A stretch of 64,000 bases of DNA from Marinifilum sp. D737 (GCF_026672275.1 NZ_JANQCD010000008.1:85596-149595); one strand, 5' to 3'. Positions 9,454 to 21,373 are shown, counted from the stretch's first letter. Notes: a model not told the origin generated them from the sequence alone. A program made the numbers and translations.

Positions 9454-9966
9454 TTATCTTAATACTCTTAATAGTTTCCTTGCCCTGGCACAAAATCCTG
9501 CTGTTCCATGTTCCATTTGTTCTTCCAGAATAAGAGCAAGTTCATTTTTAATATCGGGCTCTATGATAGAGAAGTTGTAAAGAATTTGCATGGCATGCAC
9601 CTTAATTGCAACTGCTGTTGTAGCATTAATCAGTAAATCGAAACATCGGTTGATAAATTCCCCTGATACATCTTTTGGAATCGGTTCGCAACTAATTAAT
9701 TTTAGATATTGCCTTTGTTTGCTTTCATTTTCCAATGTTGGAATTAAAGCTATCATTTTGGGAATGTATGGACGAACCAAGTTGGGATCAATATCATAAA
9801 CCTTATCCATTAACCAGCTGGCACGCCAGGAATGCTTCTCATTGCTGATACACCATTCCCACAATTGTTGAACATGCTTAGGGTCCTCTGCAATGCTTCG
9901 TGCCACCAACTCAGCTTCCTTTTTTATGGGAAAAGGATCTAAGAGTTTCTGTAAATCCATATTCAT
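9454..9966 (-). CDS. Hypothetical helical (HEAT-like) protein
   Basis: A 170-residue soluble protein, predicted all-alpha, starting MNMDLQKLLDPFPIKKEAE. The frame is open further upstream, but that extension would lie inside the dehydratase gene; the ATG at 9966 begins just after the dehydratase stop codon at 9969, typical of translational coupling. Paired helices such as VAIKVHAMQILYNFSIIEP suggest HEAT-like repeats, as in proteins that track adenylate cyclase or lyase partners; the function is unknown. It forms an operon with the upstream threonine dehydratase gene. Confidence 0.65.
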   Translation of the reverse strand: MNMDLQKLLDPFPIKKEAELVARSIAEDPKHVQQLWEWCISNEKHSWRASWLMDKVYDIDPNLVRPYIPKMIALIPTLENESKQRQYLKLISCEPIPKDVSGEFINRCFDLLINATTAVAIKVHAMQILYNFSIIEPDIKNELALILEEQMEHGTAGFCARARKLLRVLR

Positions 9967-9968
9967 TC

Positions 9969-10910
9969 TTAAAATGGCAATTTGTCCAGTTGAACATTGC
10001 CACCCGAAATGATGATACCGATCTTCTGATTTTGATACTTTTCTTTCTCTTTGAAGAGCGCAGCAAGAGCGACGGCACTTGAGGGTTCTACAACAATCTT
10101 CATTCGCTCCCAAATCAATCGCATAGCCGAAACAATTTCATCTTCTTCTACTCTGATAATGTCTTCAACATGTTCTTTGATGATAGGAAAAGTTTTGTCG
10201 CCAAGAGATGTTAACAAACCATCGGCAATCGTATTGGGATTGGTTTGAGGAACAATTTCTCCTTTTTGAAATGATTGCCAGGCATCATCGGCACCCATAG
10301 GCTCACCGGCAATTATTTTTGTACTTGGAGAGAAATGATGTGCAGCCAAAGCAGTTCCTGCCAATAAACCACCACCTCCAACAGGAGCAAAAATGCAATC
10401 CAAATCGGCATGCTCTTCAATTAACTCCATGGCAGCAGTTCCTTGCCCTTGAATTACATGATAATCATTGTAAGGATGAAGAAAAATAGCTCCGGTTTTG
10501 TTTACCACCTCGTTTAGTGTGCTTTCGCGAGCCTCTAAGTTTGGTTCACATTCAATAACTTCACCACCATAACCTTTTACTGCAGCTTTTTTTATTTCCG
10601 GCGCGCTCGATGGCATTACAATGTAAGCCTTAATGCCCTGTAGTTTTGCAGCCAGTGCCAAAGCTTGTGCAAAATTTCCCGACGAGTGAGTTGCTACACC
10701 AAACTCTTTCTCGGTTTTGGATAGTTGGAGAATGGCATTGCTGGCACCACGCATTTTAAATGCGCCCATTTTCTGAAAGTTTTCACACTTAAAGAACAGT
10801 TCAGCTCCTACCATTTCGTTTATTAGTTGTGAGCTTAGGATAGGGGTTCGGTGGATGTAATCTTTTATTCTCTTGTGAGTTTCGAGTAAGTTCTGTTTGG
10901 TGATCATCAT
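9969..10910 (-). CDS. Threonine/serine dehydratase (PLP fold type II)
   Basis: PLP-dependent enzyme of the threonine ammonia-lyase/serine racemase group. The Schiff-base lysine is Lys52 in QKMGAFKMRGASNAI, and the phosphate-binding loop GGGGLLAG lies near residue 177. At 313 aa it lacks the C-terminal ACT regulatory domain of biosynthetic IlvA, so it is a short catabolic-type or racemase-type enzyme converting threonine to 2-oxobutyrate, or serine to pyruvate or D-serine. It begins with two adjacent ATG codons; the second could also be used. The gene is probably co-transcribed with the helical protein downstream (2-bp gap). Confidence 0.87.
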   Translation of the reverse strand: MMITKQNLLETHKRIKDYIHRTPILSSQLINEMVGAELFFKCENFQKMGAFKMRGASNAILQLSKTEKEFGVATHSSGNFAQALALAAKLQGIKAYIVMPSSAPEIKKAAVKGYGGEVIECEPNLEARESTLNEVVNKTGAIFLHPYNDYHVIQGQGTAAMELIEEHADLDCIFAPVGGGGLLAGTALAAHHFSPSTKIIAGEPMGADDAWQSFQKGEIVPQTNPNTIADGLLTSLGDKTFPIIKEHVEDIIRVEEDEIVSAMRLIWERMKIVVEPSSAVALAALFKEKEKYQNQKIGIIISGGNVQLDKLPF

Positions 10911-10994
10911 TTTGCTGAGGTATTTGCTTAGTTAAGATTCTTTTTTGGGTTCCGAGTTTAATCAGATGTACCAAATAAAGAGTAAAATTTATTG

Positions 10995-11021
10995 AGAGCC
11001 TCACTTGAAGTGAGACCCTCA
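10995..11021 (-). terminator. Hairpin after hemL
   Basis: On the minus strand GAGGGTCTCACTT pairs with AAGTGAGGCTCTC (two G-U pairs), followed by AATAAATTTT. It lies just downstream of the hemL stop; the T tract is weak. Confidence 0.6.
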
Positions 11022-11028
11022 AAATATT

Positions 11029-12321
11029 TTATTTCATAGCCTCTAAAGATTCTTTAGCTGCCTGAATTGTTTTGTCTAACATCTCGTAAGTAAGAGAATT
11101 TGATAAGAAATAACTTTCGAATGATGAAGGAGGAAGGTAAATGCCTCTTTTCAACATTTCGTGGAAGAACTGAGGGAATTTCTCATTATTAGCTGTAGCA
11201 GCCGTATCAAAATCTACCACATCAACATCGGTAAAGAATACGCTAATCATCGATCCGCAACGGTTAATCTTGTAATCGAATTCTGATTCTGCAAATACTT
11301 TATCCAAACCTTTGTGCAGGTATTCAGTTTTATCTTCCAGTTCAGTAAAGTACTGAGGATTCTCGTTCAACTCTTTAAGTAGTGTGTAACCAGCAATCAT
11401 GGCAATAGGATTTCCTGATAGTGTTCCAGCTTGGTATACAGGTCCAAGAGGAGAAACAACTTTCATGATTTCATCAGGACCGGCATAAGCCCCAACAGGC
11501 ATACCACCACCAATTACTTTACCGAAAGTAACCAAATCAGCTTTAATACCTAAATATTCCTGAGCACCACCTTTTGCCAAACGGAAACCATTCATTACCT
11601 CATCGAAGATCAATAAAATTCCTTCCTTGTCGCAAAGTTCTCTCAAATCTTCCAAAAACCCTTTTTTAGGAAGAACACATCCCATGTTACCCGCAATAGG
11701 CTCGATAATAATTGCCGCAATTTCATCTTTATTTTCAGCAACCAACTGTCTTACATTATCGATATCGTTGTACTTTGCCGTTAGGGTATCGTTAGCAGTT
11801 CCCGGAGTTACACCCGGAGAATTTGGTACTCCAAAAGTACTGGCACCACTACCTGCTTTAATTAGGAAAGAATCCGCATGGCCGTGATAACATCCTTCGA
11901 ACTTGATGAATTTGTTACGGCCAGTATAACCTCTGGCAACACGAATGGCACTCATACATGCCTCAGTTCCCGAGTTTACCATTCTTATCTTATCGATATT
12001 AGGAACCATTTCAACAATTAACTTGGCGATATGGATTTCCAATTCAGTTGGGGCACCAAATGAGGTTGAATCTTCAACTTTTGCTTTAATTGCATCAATC
12101 ACCTTTGGGTAAGCATGACCTAAGATCATTGGTCCCCATGATGAGATATAATCGATATACTCATTGCCATCGGCATCTGTTAAAATGCTACCTTTTGCTT
12201 TTTCGATAAAAACAGGAGTTCCTCCAACCGATTTAAAAGCTCTTACCGGAGAATTTACACCTCCGGGAATGTATTTGTTCGCTTCATCGAATAGTTCGGA
12301 ACTTCTTTTGTATTGATACAT
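11029..12321 (-). CDS. hemL: Glutamate-1-semialdehyde 2,1-aminomutase
   Basis: Second step of the C5 pathway: isomerises glutamate-1-semialdehyde to 5-aminolevulinate using PLP or PMP. The PLP lysine is Lys268 in [18 protein letters not shown], preceded by the conserved [11 protein letters not shown]. The N-terminal motif [15 protein letters not shown] identifies HemL among class III aminotransferases. The length of 430 aa is normal. It lies 11 bp after hemD on the same strand, so the two form an operon. This splits the pathway genes into two opposed transcription units. Confidence 0.97.
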   Translation of the reverse strand: MYQYKRSSELFDEANKYIPGGVNSPVRAFKSVGGTPVFIEKAKGSILTDADGNEYIDYISSWGPMILGHAYPKVIDAIKAKVEDSTSFGAPTELEIHIAKLIVEMVPNIDKIRMVNSGTEACMSAIRVARGYTGRNKFIKFEGCYHGHADSFLIKAGSGASTFGVPNSPGVTPGTANDTLTAKYNDIDNVRQLVAENKDEIAAIIIEPIAGNMGCVLPKKGFLEDLRELCDKEGILLIFDEVMNGFRLAKGGAQEYLGIKADLVTFGKVIGGGMPVGAYAGPDEIMKVVSPLGPVYQAGTLSGNPIAMIAGYTLLKELNENPQYFTELEDKTEYLHKGLDKVFAESEFDYKINRCGSMISVFFTDVDVVDFDTAATANNEKFPQFFHEMLKRGIYLPPSSFESYFLSNSLTYEMLDKTIQAAKESLEAMK

Positions 12322-12332
12322 AGTGTATGGTT

Positions 12333-13055
12333 TTAAGAATTTAAATATTCATTACAAATTTCAAGCATCGAATAAATGTTTGTCCTTTCCGACATGGCCA
12401 CGTTTTCGGTGTAATCTAACAGTTTAACAGCAGTGGTATTTCCAATGGCAATACATGGAATGTCTTCTCTGATTTGATATTTTGAGAAGAAACTATGCAC
12501 TGCACTTGGACTGCAGAAACAAATCGCATCAAACTGATCGATTTTCAAGTCAGGCTGAATTAAATGGGTAATATAGCATTCAATTTCCTGATACTTGATT
12601 TCATTTTCATTAAAAAAGTTGGTGATTGTTTTCCTGCGCATATTTCCAGAGAAATAGTAATACGGAATTCCTGAAGATTCCTGCTCTAGTCTGTCAACTA
12701 ATGAGAGTGCATTGTGATGCTCGGGAACAACTACTTCAAAATTGAGTTTTCGCAGTTCTTCCGCAGTTTTTTCACCAACAGCGAAACATTTTCGGTTCGA
12801 ATAATTCGAAATATCAGGGAATGATTTTAGCAAACTCTTCACGGAATTCTTACTGGTAAATATCCAGGAAGCATTCTCATTTGTTTTAAGATTCTCTATC
12901 GTTTCCTTAGGTAAATCACTTAACTCAATATCAATGAAAGGATAATCTTGTAATGATAGTCCTATTCCTTTTCCGAACTCATAATGATTCTCGGTAAGTT
13001 TTCGGGTAAAGAGGATGTGCTTTAATTTACCAGTGTCCATTAGCTGTTTATTCAT
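12333..13055 (-). CDS. hemD: Uroporphyrinogen-III synthase
   Basis: Closes hydroxymethylbilane with D-ring inversion. HemD is poorly conserved, but the features fit: two alternating alpha/beta lobes, ILFTRKL at the N-terminus, the conserved [12 protein letters not shown] near the middle of lobe one, and [11 protein letters not shown] (variant of the usual T/S-S-x-x-A-V motif) followed by [12 protein letters not shown]. Its position directly before hemL supports the call. Start choice is uncertain: the frame is open to 13121, but ATG at 13055 or 13040 puts the first strand in the usual place. About 240 aa is typical. Confidence 0.85.
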   Translation of the reverse strand: MNKQLMDTGKLKHILFTRKLTENHYEFGKGIGLSLQDYPFIDIELSDLPKETIENLKTNENASWIFTSKNSVKSLLKSFPDISNYSNRKCFAVGEKTAEELRKLNFEVVVPEHHNALSLVDRLEQESSGIPYYYFSGNMRRKTITNFFNENEIKYQEIECYITHLIQPDLKIDQFDAICFCSPSAVHSFFSKYQIREDIPCIAIGNTTAVKLLDYTENVAMSERTNIYSMLEICNEYLNS

Positions 13056-13209
13056 TTGCTGAGCTAACAAATTTAAGAAATCCGAGCAGTTTTTTATACT
13101 CAATTGGCAAGAAATTAGCAATGAATTGATAATGAGTTGAGACCTGCCATGTCATTATTTTTTCGTAAATTCTTTTAGCATTTAAATACGTTAAAAAGTA
13201 TTAATCTTC

Positions 13210-13240
13210 TTGTCTGTTTTTAATAGCTTTTATACTTTTA
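13210..13240 (+). promoter_or_regulatory. Candidate promoter for the RelA/SpoT gene
   Basis: TTG at 13210-13212, 20 bp, then TACTTTTA at 13233-13240, one base from the Bacteroidota -7 consensus TAnnTTTG. It would give a leader of about 110 nt. Confidence 0.4.
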
Positions 13241-13355
13241 TTGAGCTTTAAAAAAGCAATGGAAATAAATATTTCATAAAATATAGAAGCAGGACTTAAA
13301 AACATTTTACGTTACGTGCCGATATGAGTAAATCTCTTGATTAAGTGAGACAATT

Positions 13356-15551
13356 ATGACAGAATTAAATAGGGAAGAAGAAGAAAGAAGGCAAATATTA
13401 TTAAGATACAAACGCTTACTTAAGACCTGTAAAAACATCGTTACCAGAGCGGATATCAAGCTGGTAAGAAAAGCATTTGATTTAAGTTTACAAGATCACG
13501 AAGGTGAGAGAAGAAGTAATGGCGATCCGGCTATCTACCGATCATTGTCTGTGGCCCAAATTGTAGTTGAAGAACTTGGGCTTGGACGTACTTCTGTTAT
13601 CTGTGCCTTGCTATATGACCTTGTTCAAAAAGAACAAGTTGATATTGATGAGATTAAAGAGCTATTTGGAGAAAAGGTAACCCATATTATCACTGGATTG
13701 GTTAAGGTGACAAATATCTATAATCAAAACCTGACCCAACATACCGAGAATTTTAGAAAACTCTTGCTTAGTTTCGCCGATGATGTTCGAGTGGTTCTAA
13801 TCATTTTAGCGGATCGATTGTTCCATTTGCGAAATATGGACCATAAATCAAAGGAAGAACAAACTTCCGTGGCAAAAGAAATAGAGTTCTTATACATTCC
13901 ATTGGCTCACCGTTTAGGTATGTACAATGTGAAGTCGGATATGGAAGATTTGGCTTTGCGTTACCTTCAGCCTGATATTTATTTCGAAATTGTTCAAAAA
14001 CTAAAGGATTCGGAAGAAGAACGAGAAAAGTTTATTCAAGATTTTGTGGATCCGATAAAAAAAGAGCTTGATCAGTTAGGTGTAAAGTATAAGATTAAGG
14101 CCAGAACCAAGACCATTGCTTCCATTCTGCATAAGATGAAAAAGAAGCAGGTGGAGTTCGAAGAAGTGTATGATATTTTTGCCATTCGTATTATTTTAAA
14201 AGCTTCTCCTAAGAAAGAAAAATCAGAATGTTGGAAAGTGTACTCTGCGGTTAGTGATTTGTATAGACCAAATCCTGAGCGTTTGCGCGATTGGATTACC
14301 ATTCCGAAATCGAATGGTTATGAATCATTGCATACCACTGTTTTGGGGCAAAATAATAGATGGGTTGAAGTTCAAATTCGTTCCAAACGAATGAATAAAA
14401 TTGCCGAGCAAGGTTTCGCTGCTCACTGGAAATACAAAGGTGGTAAAGGCGAAGGTGGATTAGACAATTGGTTGCAGGATATTCGCGAGGTATTGGAGAG
14501 TCAGGAAAGTGATTCAATTGACTTGATTGACAAATTTAAAGCTGATTTATACAACAAAGAGATATATGTATTTACGCCAAAAGGGGATTTAAAGCAATTG
14601 CCTTTAGGCGCAACTTTATTGGATTTTGCTTATTCCATTCACTCTGATTTAGGTGGGAAATGTATTGGAGGTACAGTAAACCAAAGAAACGTTTCCATTC
14701 GTCAAGAGCTAAAAAATGGAGATCAGGTTGCTATTACAACTTCCAATACACAAAAACCAAAGTCTGATTGGTTAAATTTTGTTGTTACCACAAAGGCAAA
14801 GAACAAGATTCGCCAATCGATGAAAGAGGAAATGCTCAAGGAGGCCGATCTGGGCAAGGAAACCTTAAAGCGAAGAATGAAGAACTGGAAAATTGATTTC
14901 TGCGATGAGAATATCCGCAAGTTAATGACAGAATACAAGTACAAACTTGCCGTTGATTTGTATTATGGTATTGCAACAGAACTACATGATTTGTCAGAAA
15001 TCAAGGAGATATTGACCAGAGAAGAAGTTGTGGAGGAAAAGGCACCTGAAGAGATGCCTGACTACAAATCAAGAACGACTCAAACAACTGGTGAAGATGT
15101 ATTGATTGTAGATCAGAATATTGCTAATGTAGATTATACCCTTTCAAAATGTTGTAATCCAATTTTTGGAGATGATATTTTTGGTTTTATTACCATCGGA
15201 AAAGGAATTCGAATTCACAGGGTGGGATGTTCCAATGCCAAAGAGATGATGAGCAGGTATCCTTATCGTGTGGTGAAAGCCAATTGGACAGAAAAAGGAG
15301 CAGCTTCATACCAGGCAGTACTTCACATTACAGGTGATGATGAATTGGGAATGGTTACCAATATTTCAGAGGTAATTACGAAAGATTTGCGCGTGCAGAT
15401 GAGATCCATTTCTGTTGAAACCAATGCAGGAAGTTTCGAAGGAAACCTTACTGTTGTTGTATCGAACATTGAGCACTTGAATACATTAATGGTGAAACTT
15501 CGGAGAATTAAAGGTGTACATCGTGTTTCGCGTTACGATACGGTGGCATAA
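13356..15551 (+). CDS. RelA/SpoT homologue, (p)ppGpp synthetase with degenerate hydrolase site
   Basis: Long RSH protein (731 aa) with the full domain order: pseudo-HD hydrolase (about 45-200), synthetase (about 240-360, with RLRDWITIPKSNGYESLHTT and VEVQIRSKRMNKIAEQG), TGS (about 395-460), helical, zinc-finger/CC (LSKCCNPIFGDDIFGFIT) and C-terminal ACT (about 655-728). The synthetase motifs are intact. The hydrolase metal site is not: the usual HPLAVA histidine is Arg62 and the HD-x-x-ED motif reads YDLVQK, with Tyr87, Gln91 and Lys92. It is therefore probably a synthetase-only enzyme, RelA-like in function, and a separate hydrolase should exist elsewhere in the genome. Confidence 0.92.
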   Translation: MTELNREEEERRQILLRYKRLLKTCKNIVTRADIKLVRKAFDLSLQDHEGERRSNGDPAIYRSLSVAQIVVEELGLGRTSVICALLYDLVQKEQVDIDEIKELFGEKVTHIITGLVKVTNIYNQNLTQHTENFRKLLLSFADDVRVVLIILADRLFHLRNMDHKSKEEQTSVAKEIEFLYIPLAHRLGMYNVKSDMEDLALRYLQPDIYFEIVQKLKDSEEEREKFIQDFVDPIKKELDQLGVKYKIKARTKTIASILHKMKKKQVEFEEVYDIFAIRIILKASPKKEKSECWKVYSAVSDLYRPNPERLRDWITIPKSNGYESLHTTVLGQNNRWVEVQIRSKRMNKIAEQGFAAHWKYKGGKGEGGLDNWLQDIREVLESQESDSIDLIDKFKADLYNKEIYVFTPKGDLKQLPLGATLLDFAYSIHSDLGGKCIGGTVNQRNVSIRQELKNGDQVAITTSNTQKPKSDWLNFVVTTKAKNKIRQSMKEEMLKEADLGKETLKRRMKNWKIDFCDENIRKLMTEYKYKLAVDLYYGIATELHDLSEIKEILTREEVVEEKAPEEMPDYKSRTTQTTGEDVLIVDQNIANVDYTLSKCCNPIFGDDIFGFITIGKGIRIHRVGCSNAKEMMSRYPYRVVKANWTEKGAASYQAVLHITGDDELGMVTNISEVITKDLRVQMRSISVETNAGSFEGNLTVVVSNIEHLNTLMVKLRRIKGVHRVSRYDTVA

Positions 15552-15553
15552 TT

Positions 15554-15582
15554 TATCAGTTATCAGTTATCAGTTATCAGTT
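15554..15582 (+). repeat. Tandem heptamer repeat (TATCAGT)n
   Basis: Four consecutive copies of the 7-base unit TATCAGT directly after the RelA/SpoT stop codon. It has the look of a slippage-generated simple repeat. Confidence 0.85.
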
Positions 15583-16008
15583 GCTGGAAAAAAATGAAAG
15601 CACAAAGGCAAGTCAGGGGTTGACTAATATCGAAGCTGTAAATCAGTCACCCCCTCACTGAAAAATCTAGCTACTGACTCTTGACGGCCGGGAAACAAGG
15701 TGCAGCGCACCGTAATATTTGTAGCTTGCATGTTAACAATCGCTTTCGCAGATTAAAGATATTTATCACAAATTCAGCCAACCCAAGAGCTGACAGCATC
15801 GGCGAAACCGAAGCATGGAAAATCATTTAAACAGCGATCAGTGATCACTCCTCGATAATTGCTAAAATATTGTGTGTTCGGGACTAACAAAAGCGATGTG
15901 AAATTGCTTCAAAAATCTTCATCAATAAGTGATGTTTTATTGCTATTGATTCTGTATATTTGAAGTTCGAAAAAAGAAAAACGACCGTTTATTGGTCCTA
16001 TTATATAT
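15583..16008. other. Non-coding stretch before dnaX
   Basis: About 430 bp without a plausible gene. It contains a short hairpin (GGTGC/GCACC near 15700) and a G+C-richer core (15670-15850) unlike the flanks, which could be a decayed element. No family was recognised. Confidence 0.45.
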
Positions 16009-17775
16009 ATGGAAAATTTTATTGTTTCAGCTCGAAAATATCGTCCCTCAACATTCTCAACAGTTGTAGGGCAGGAGTCTATTACCGTTACCTTAAAGAA
16101 TGCGATTAAGAACAGTCATTTGGCACATGCCTACCTGTTTTGTGGTCCCAGAGGTGTAGGTAAAACCTCTTGTGCACGTATTTTTGCTAAAACCATAAAC
16201 TGTTCGAATATTACTTCTGATTTTGAAGCTTGTAATGAGTGTGAATCCTGTAAGGCGTTTAATGAAAACCGCTCATACAACATTCACGAATTGGATGCTG
16301 CTTCGAATAACTCGGTTGATGACATTCGTACCTTAATTGACCAGGTAAGAATACCACCTCAAATCGGAAGTTATAGCATATATATTATTGATGAGGTTCA
16401 CATGTTATCTGCATCGGCATTTAATGCCTTCCTGAAAACATTGGAAGAACCTCCGGCTCATGCAATTTTTGTATTGGCAACCACCGAAAAGCATAAGATT
16501 TTACCTACAATTTTATCGCGTTGTCAGATTTTCGATTTTAATCGCATTAAAGTGGAAGATGCGGTGAAGCATCTTAAGAATATTGCCGGGAAAGAATCTG
16601 TAAATATCGATGAAGAAGCTTTAAATGTAATTGGTCAGAAAGCCGATGGCGCAATGCGTGACGCTCTTTCTATTTTTGATCAGATTGTGAGTTTTTCAGG
16701 GAAGGAAATCACATTCGAAAATGTAATTCAGAATTTAAATGTACTGGATTACGATTATTACTTCCGAATTGTGGATGCTGCATTGGAAGGAAAGGTTACT
16801 AATGTATTGGTAATGCTTAATGAGATTTTTGAGAAAGGTTTCGATGGTCATCACTTTATTGGAGGATTAAGTGCTCACATTCGTGATGTCCTAGTTGGAA
16901 AAGATGCAGCTACCATACAATTACTGGAAGTGAGTGAGAGTGTGAAACAGAAATATGTCGATCAGGCAAAGAAATGCCCGGTAGATTTCTTGTATGAGGC
17001 TCTCGCCATACTAAACCAATGCGATGTCAGTTACAAATCCAGTCAGAATCCACGTTTATTAATCGAGCTAAGTTTAATTCAATTGTCCCAGATAATTGAA
17101 TCAAAAAAAAAAGGAGCTAGTTTAAAAAAGAATTCCAAGAAATTATTGAGGATTGCGATTGATGGGAGAACTCTTGCTCCTGCTCAAAATGTACCGAAAA
17201 GTGTAGGCAAGGTATCAACCACTATACAGAACAATGGCAATCCTTCCAAAGCCGAATACAAGGCAAGTATTGATACAGGAGTAGCCAGAAATACATATAC
17301 TTCTACGGTATCGATTAAGCAAGCACTGAAATCTGGTATTCAAAGACCACAAATCGTTAGCAAACCCAACAGCGAGAATAAAACGGAAGTATCTGATATA
17401 ACAGGTGCTTATTTGAATGCTGAGTACAACAAAGCTGGTGTTTTTATGCAGCTAAAGGAGTTTGCCAAAATCAAAAATAAAAGTGAACGTGTAAGGTTGG
17501 CACTAACAGTAAACCAGCCTGAGCTTACCGATAATAAAATTGTTTTAAAGGTGAGCAACCCACTTCAGGAAGACGATATCAATAGTGTATTGATGGAATT
17601 GCAAAATTATTTCAGAAGAATATATAATAACAATTCAATATCGGTGGAGACAGTAAAATCTGCAACTACAAAAACCAAAAGGGTGTTTACAGATACCGAC
17701 AGATTCAATTATTTGTGCAAGAAAAATCCCGCTTTGGCAGTGTTGAAACAGAAATTCTCCCTCGATTTTGAGTAG
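16009..17775 (+). CDS. dnaX: DNA polymerase III subunit gamma/tau
   Basis: ATPase of the replicative clamp loader. Residues 1-180 are the AAA+ domain with Walker A GPRGVGKT (Lys52), four zinc cysteines (Cys65, 75, 78, 81) and IIDEVHMLS; the sensor and clamp-loader collar domains reach about residue 365. The C-terminal 220 residues are a low-conservation linker plus a tau-like domain. The start MENFIVSARKYRPSTF is the standard N-terminus. A run of ten A at codons 364-368 marks the boundary between core and tail and could create a shorter gamma form (see separate entry). A strong terminator follows at 17818. Confidence 0.96.
   Translation: MENFIVSARKYRPSTFSTVVGQESITVTLKNAIKNSHLAHAYLFCGPRGVGKTSCARIFAKTINCSNITSDFEACNECESCKAFNENRSYNIHELDAASNNSVDDIRTLIDQVRIPPQIGSYSIYIIDEVHMLSASAFNAFLKTLEEPPAHAIFVLATTEKHKILPTILSRCQIFDFNRIKVEDAVKHLKNIAGKESVNIDEEALNVIGQKADGAMRDALSIFDQIVSFSGKEITFENVIQNLNVLDYDYYFRIVDAALEGKVTNVLVMLNEIFEKGFDGHHFIGGLSAHIRDVLVGKDAATIQLLEVSESVKQKYVDQAKKCPVDFLYEALAILNQCDVSYKSSQNPRLLIELSLIQLSQIIESKKKGASLKKNSKKLLRIAIDGRTLAPAQNVPKSVGKVSTTIQNNGNPSKAEYKASIDTGVARNTYTSTVSIKQALKSGIQRPQIVSKPNSENKTEVSDITGAYLNAEYNKAGVFMQLKEFAKIKNKSERVRLALTVNQPELTDNKIVLKVSNPLQEDDINSVLMELQNYFRRIYNNNSISVETVKSATTKTKRVFTDTDRFNYLCKKNPALAVLKQKFSLDFE
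17103..17120 (+). other. dnaX: A10 slippage tract within dnaX with stop in the shifted frame
   Basis: Ten consecutive A (17103-17112) are followed by GG. In the -1 frame the codons after the run read AGG AGC TAG, so slippage gives a product of about 370 aa ending right after the clamp-loader core. This parallels gamma formation from dnaX in Thermus (transcriptional slippage) and E. coli (ribosomal frameshift). Whether it happens here is inference. Confidence 0.55.
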
Positions 17776-17817
17776 AAAAGCATAAATAGGTTATAAAGCA
17801 TATGACATTTAGTCTAA

Positions 17818-17855
17818 ATAAGGCCCTTGATTTTATTCATGGGCCTTATTTATAG
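17818..17855 (+). terminator. Terminator after dnaX
   Basis: Perfect 9-bp stem ATAAGGCCC/GGGCCTTAT with a 14-nt loop, followed by a T-rich tail. Confidence 0.8.
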
Positions 17856-17903
17856 TTACTTATAATTAAAGAAAAAAATCGTTAAAAAATAAGCGCTTTT
17901 AAA

Positions 17904-17932
17904 TTGGGAATTAAAAAAAATATCTATGTTTA
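17904..17932 (+). promoter_or_regulatory. Candidate promoter for icd
   Basis: TTG at 17904-17906, 18 bp, then TATGTTTA at 17925-17932, one base from TAnnTTTG. It lies 84 bp before the icd start. Confidence 0.45.
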
Positions 17933-17955
17933 CCAAGAGTTTGAATTGTGCTTAA

Positions 17956-20241
<2,286 letters not shown>

Positions 20242-20264
20242 TCACATTAGATAAATCATATAGA

Positions 20265-20291
20265 AAGGCCTTCCAAACGGAAGGCCTTTTT
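20265..20291 (+). terminator. Terminator after icd
   Basis: Ten-bp stem AAGGCCTTCC/GGAAGGCCTT with an AAAC loop and a T6 tail. Confidence 0.9.
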
Positions 20292-20313
20292 TCATAAGTG
20301 ACATTTTAGAAAA

Positions 20314-20341
20314 GAAAAAAGGCAGAAAATAAATTTCTGCC
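20314..20341 (-). terminator. Terminator after the cbiK-like gene
   Basis: On the minus strand GGCAGAAA pairs with TTTCTGCC and is followed by TTTTTTC. It faces the icd terminator. Confidence 0.8.
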
Positions 20342-20376
20342 ATTAATTTTAAATGAAATATAATGATGATAGTAGT

Positions 20377-21315
20377 TTACTCAGCATCTTCAAGGTGATC
20401 CATCCAGATTTTGTTGATCTCGTTGTAATCGCCTAAACCTTTCATTACAGTATGAACCGTATAACCTTTTCCTTCCAATCTTTCTTTCCACGATTGTTCT
20501 GCAGGATCAGTTTCACCAGTGTTACCATTCATATCGTTATTTGCATGATCACCAGCAATAGACATTAATGGAGTAATGGTAACTTTGGTAGCTTTTGGAG
20601 AAAGTTTATCCAATTCGGCAAGAATACCGCCTATTGAAGTTGTTCCTGCATCGAAACCAATCCCTTCTACAGTACCTACAAAAAAGTTAGGATTTAGTTT
20701 TTGTAGCTCGCTCTGAAGTTTTAAGTATTGAGCATCTGCAGCATGTGGAGTACCGTGTCCCATTAACAATACAGGACCATCTTTTAATTCCTCAGAGAAT
20801 TTTACAGCTAAAATATCAGCAACAGCTTTAATGTCAGCATCGCTATCCAATAAAGGGCGACCAATTTTCACGCTTACTCCTTCGTATTTTTCTTTGAAGG
20901 CATGGATTGCTTCTTTTAATTCATCAAATTCTTCACCAGGAATAACATGTAAAGATTGTACTTCGAATTTAGAAAAACCATCTTTTACCATGATTTCCAA
21001 AGCTTCCTGTGGCGTGTCATTGTCGATAATTTGTCCTTTTAAAGAACCTTCTCCATTTCCCTGACGCAATTTGTTGATAATGATGTCGGAGGTGTAACCC
21101 CATTTAATGGTTTCACCGGCAAATCGTTTTTTAGCAGCATCATCGATGTTCTTGAATGTCTCTTGTGGGTCTGGGAATGAAGATCCAAAAGTTACCAATA
21201 GGATACCTTCTTTGTCACCTAAAGTGTTCTTGTCATCATTGTCGTCATCACTACATGCAGTGAATACCATTGCTAATGCGCATAAAGCGATAGCTGATTT
21301 TTTGATTAAATTCAT
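20377..21315 (-). CDS. cbiK: CbiK-type sirohydrochlorin cobaltochelatase, lipoprotein form
   Basis: Class II chelatase inserting Co2+ (or Fe2+) into a tetrapyrrole. The fold is marked by ILLVTFGSSFPDP after the leader, VQSLHVIPGEEF, LLMGHGTPHAAD and ITPLMSIAGDHANND, whose histidines match the metal-binding residues of CbiK. Unusually, the protein starts with MNLIKKSAIALCALAMVF and the lipobox FTAC followed by an acidic SDDDNDDKN run, so it should be exported and lipid-anchored, possibly at the cell surface. Exported CbiK is known from Desulfovibrio and some Bacteroidota. It follows a TonB-dependent receptor gene by 58 bp and shares its cobalamin riboswitch, linking it to cobalt or corrinoid supply rather than to the haem genes nearby. 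Confidence 0.9.
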   Translation of the reverse strand: MNLIKKSAIALCALAMVFTACSDDDNDDKNTLGDKEGILLVTFGSSFPDPQETFKNIDDAAKKRFAGETIKWGYTSDIIINKLRQGNGEGSLKGQIIDNDTPQEALEIMVKDGFSKFEVQSLHVIPGEEFDELKEAIHAFKEKYEGVSVKIGRPLLDSDADIKAVADILAVKFSEELKDGPVLLMGHGTPHAADAQYLKLQSELQKLNPNFFVGTVEGIGFDAGTTSIGGILAELDKLSPKATKVTITPLMSIAGDHANNDMNGNTGETDPAEQSWKERLEGKGYTVHTVMKGLGDYNEINKIWMDHLEDAE

Positions 21316-21373
21316 TTTGCCTTGTGTTTTTGTTAATTTGATTTTATTGATAAATCCCCAAAGGGATTTTAGC

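Noticed and set aside
9967..10113. N-terminal extension of the helical protein gene
   Set aside because: It lies entirely within the dehydratase coding region; the ATG just after the dehydratase stop is the natural start.
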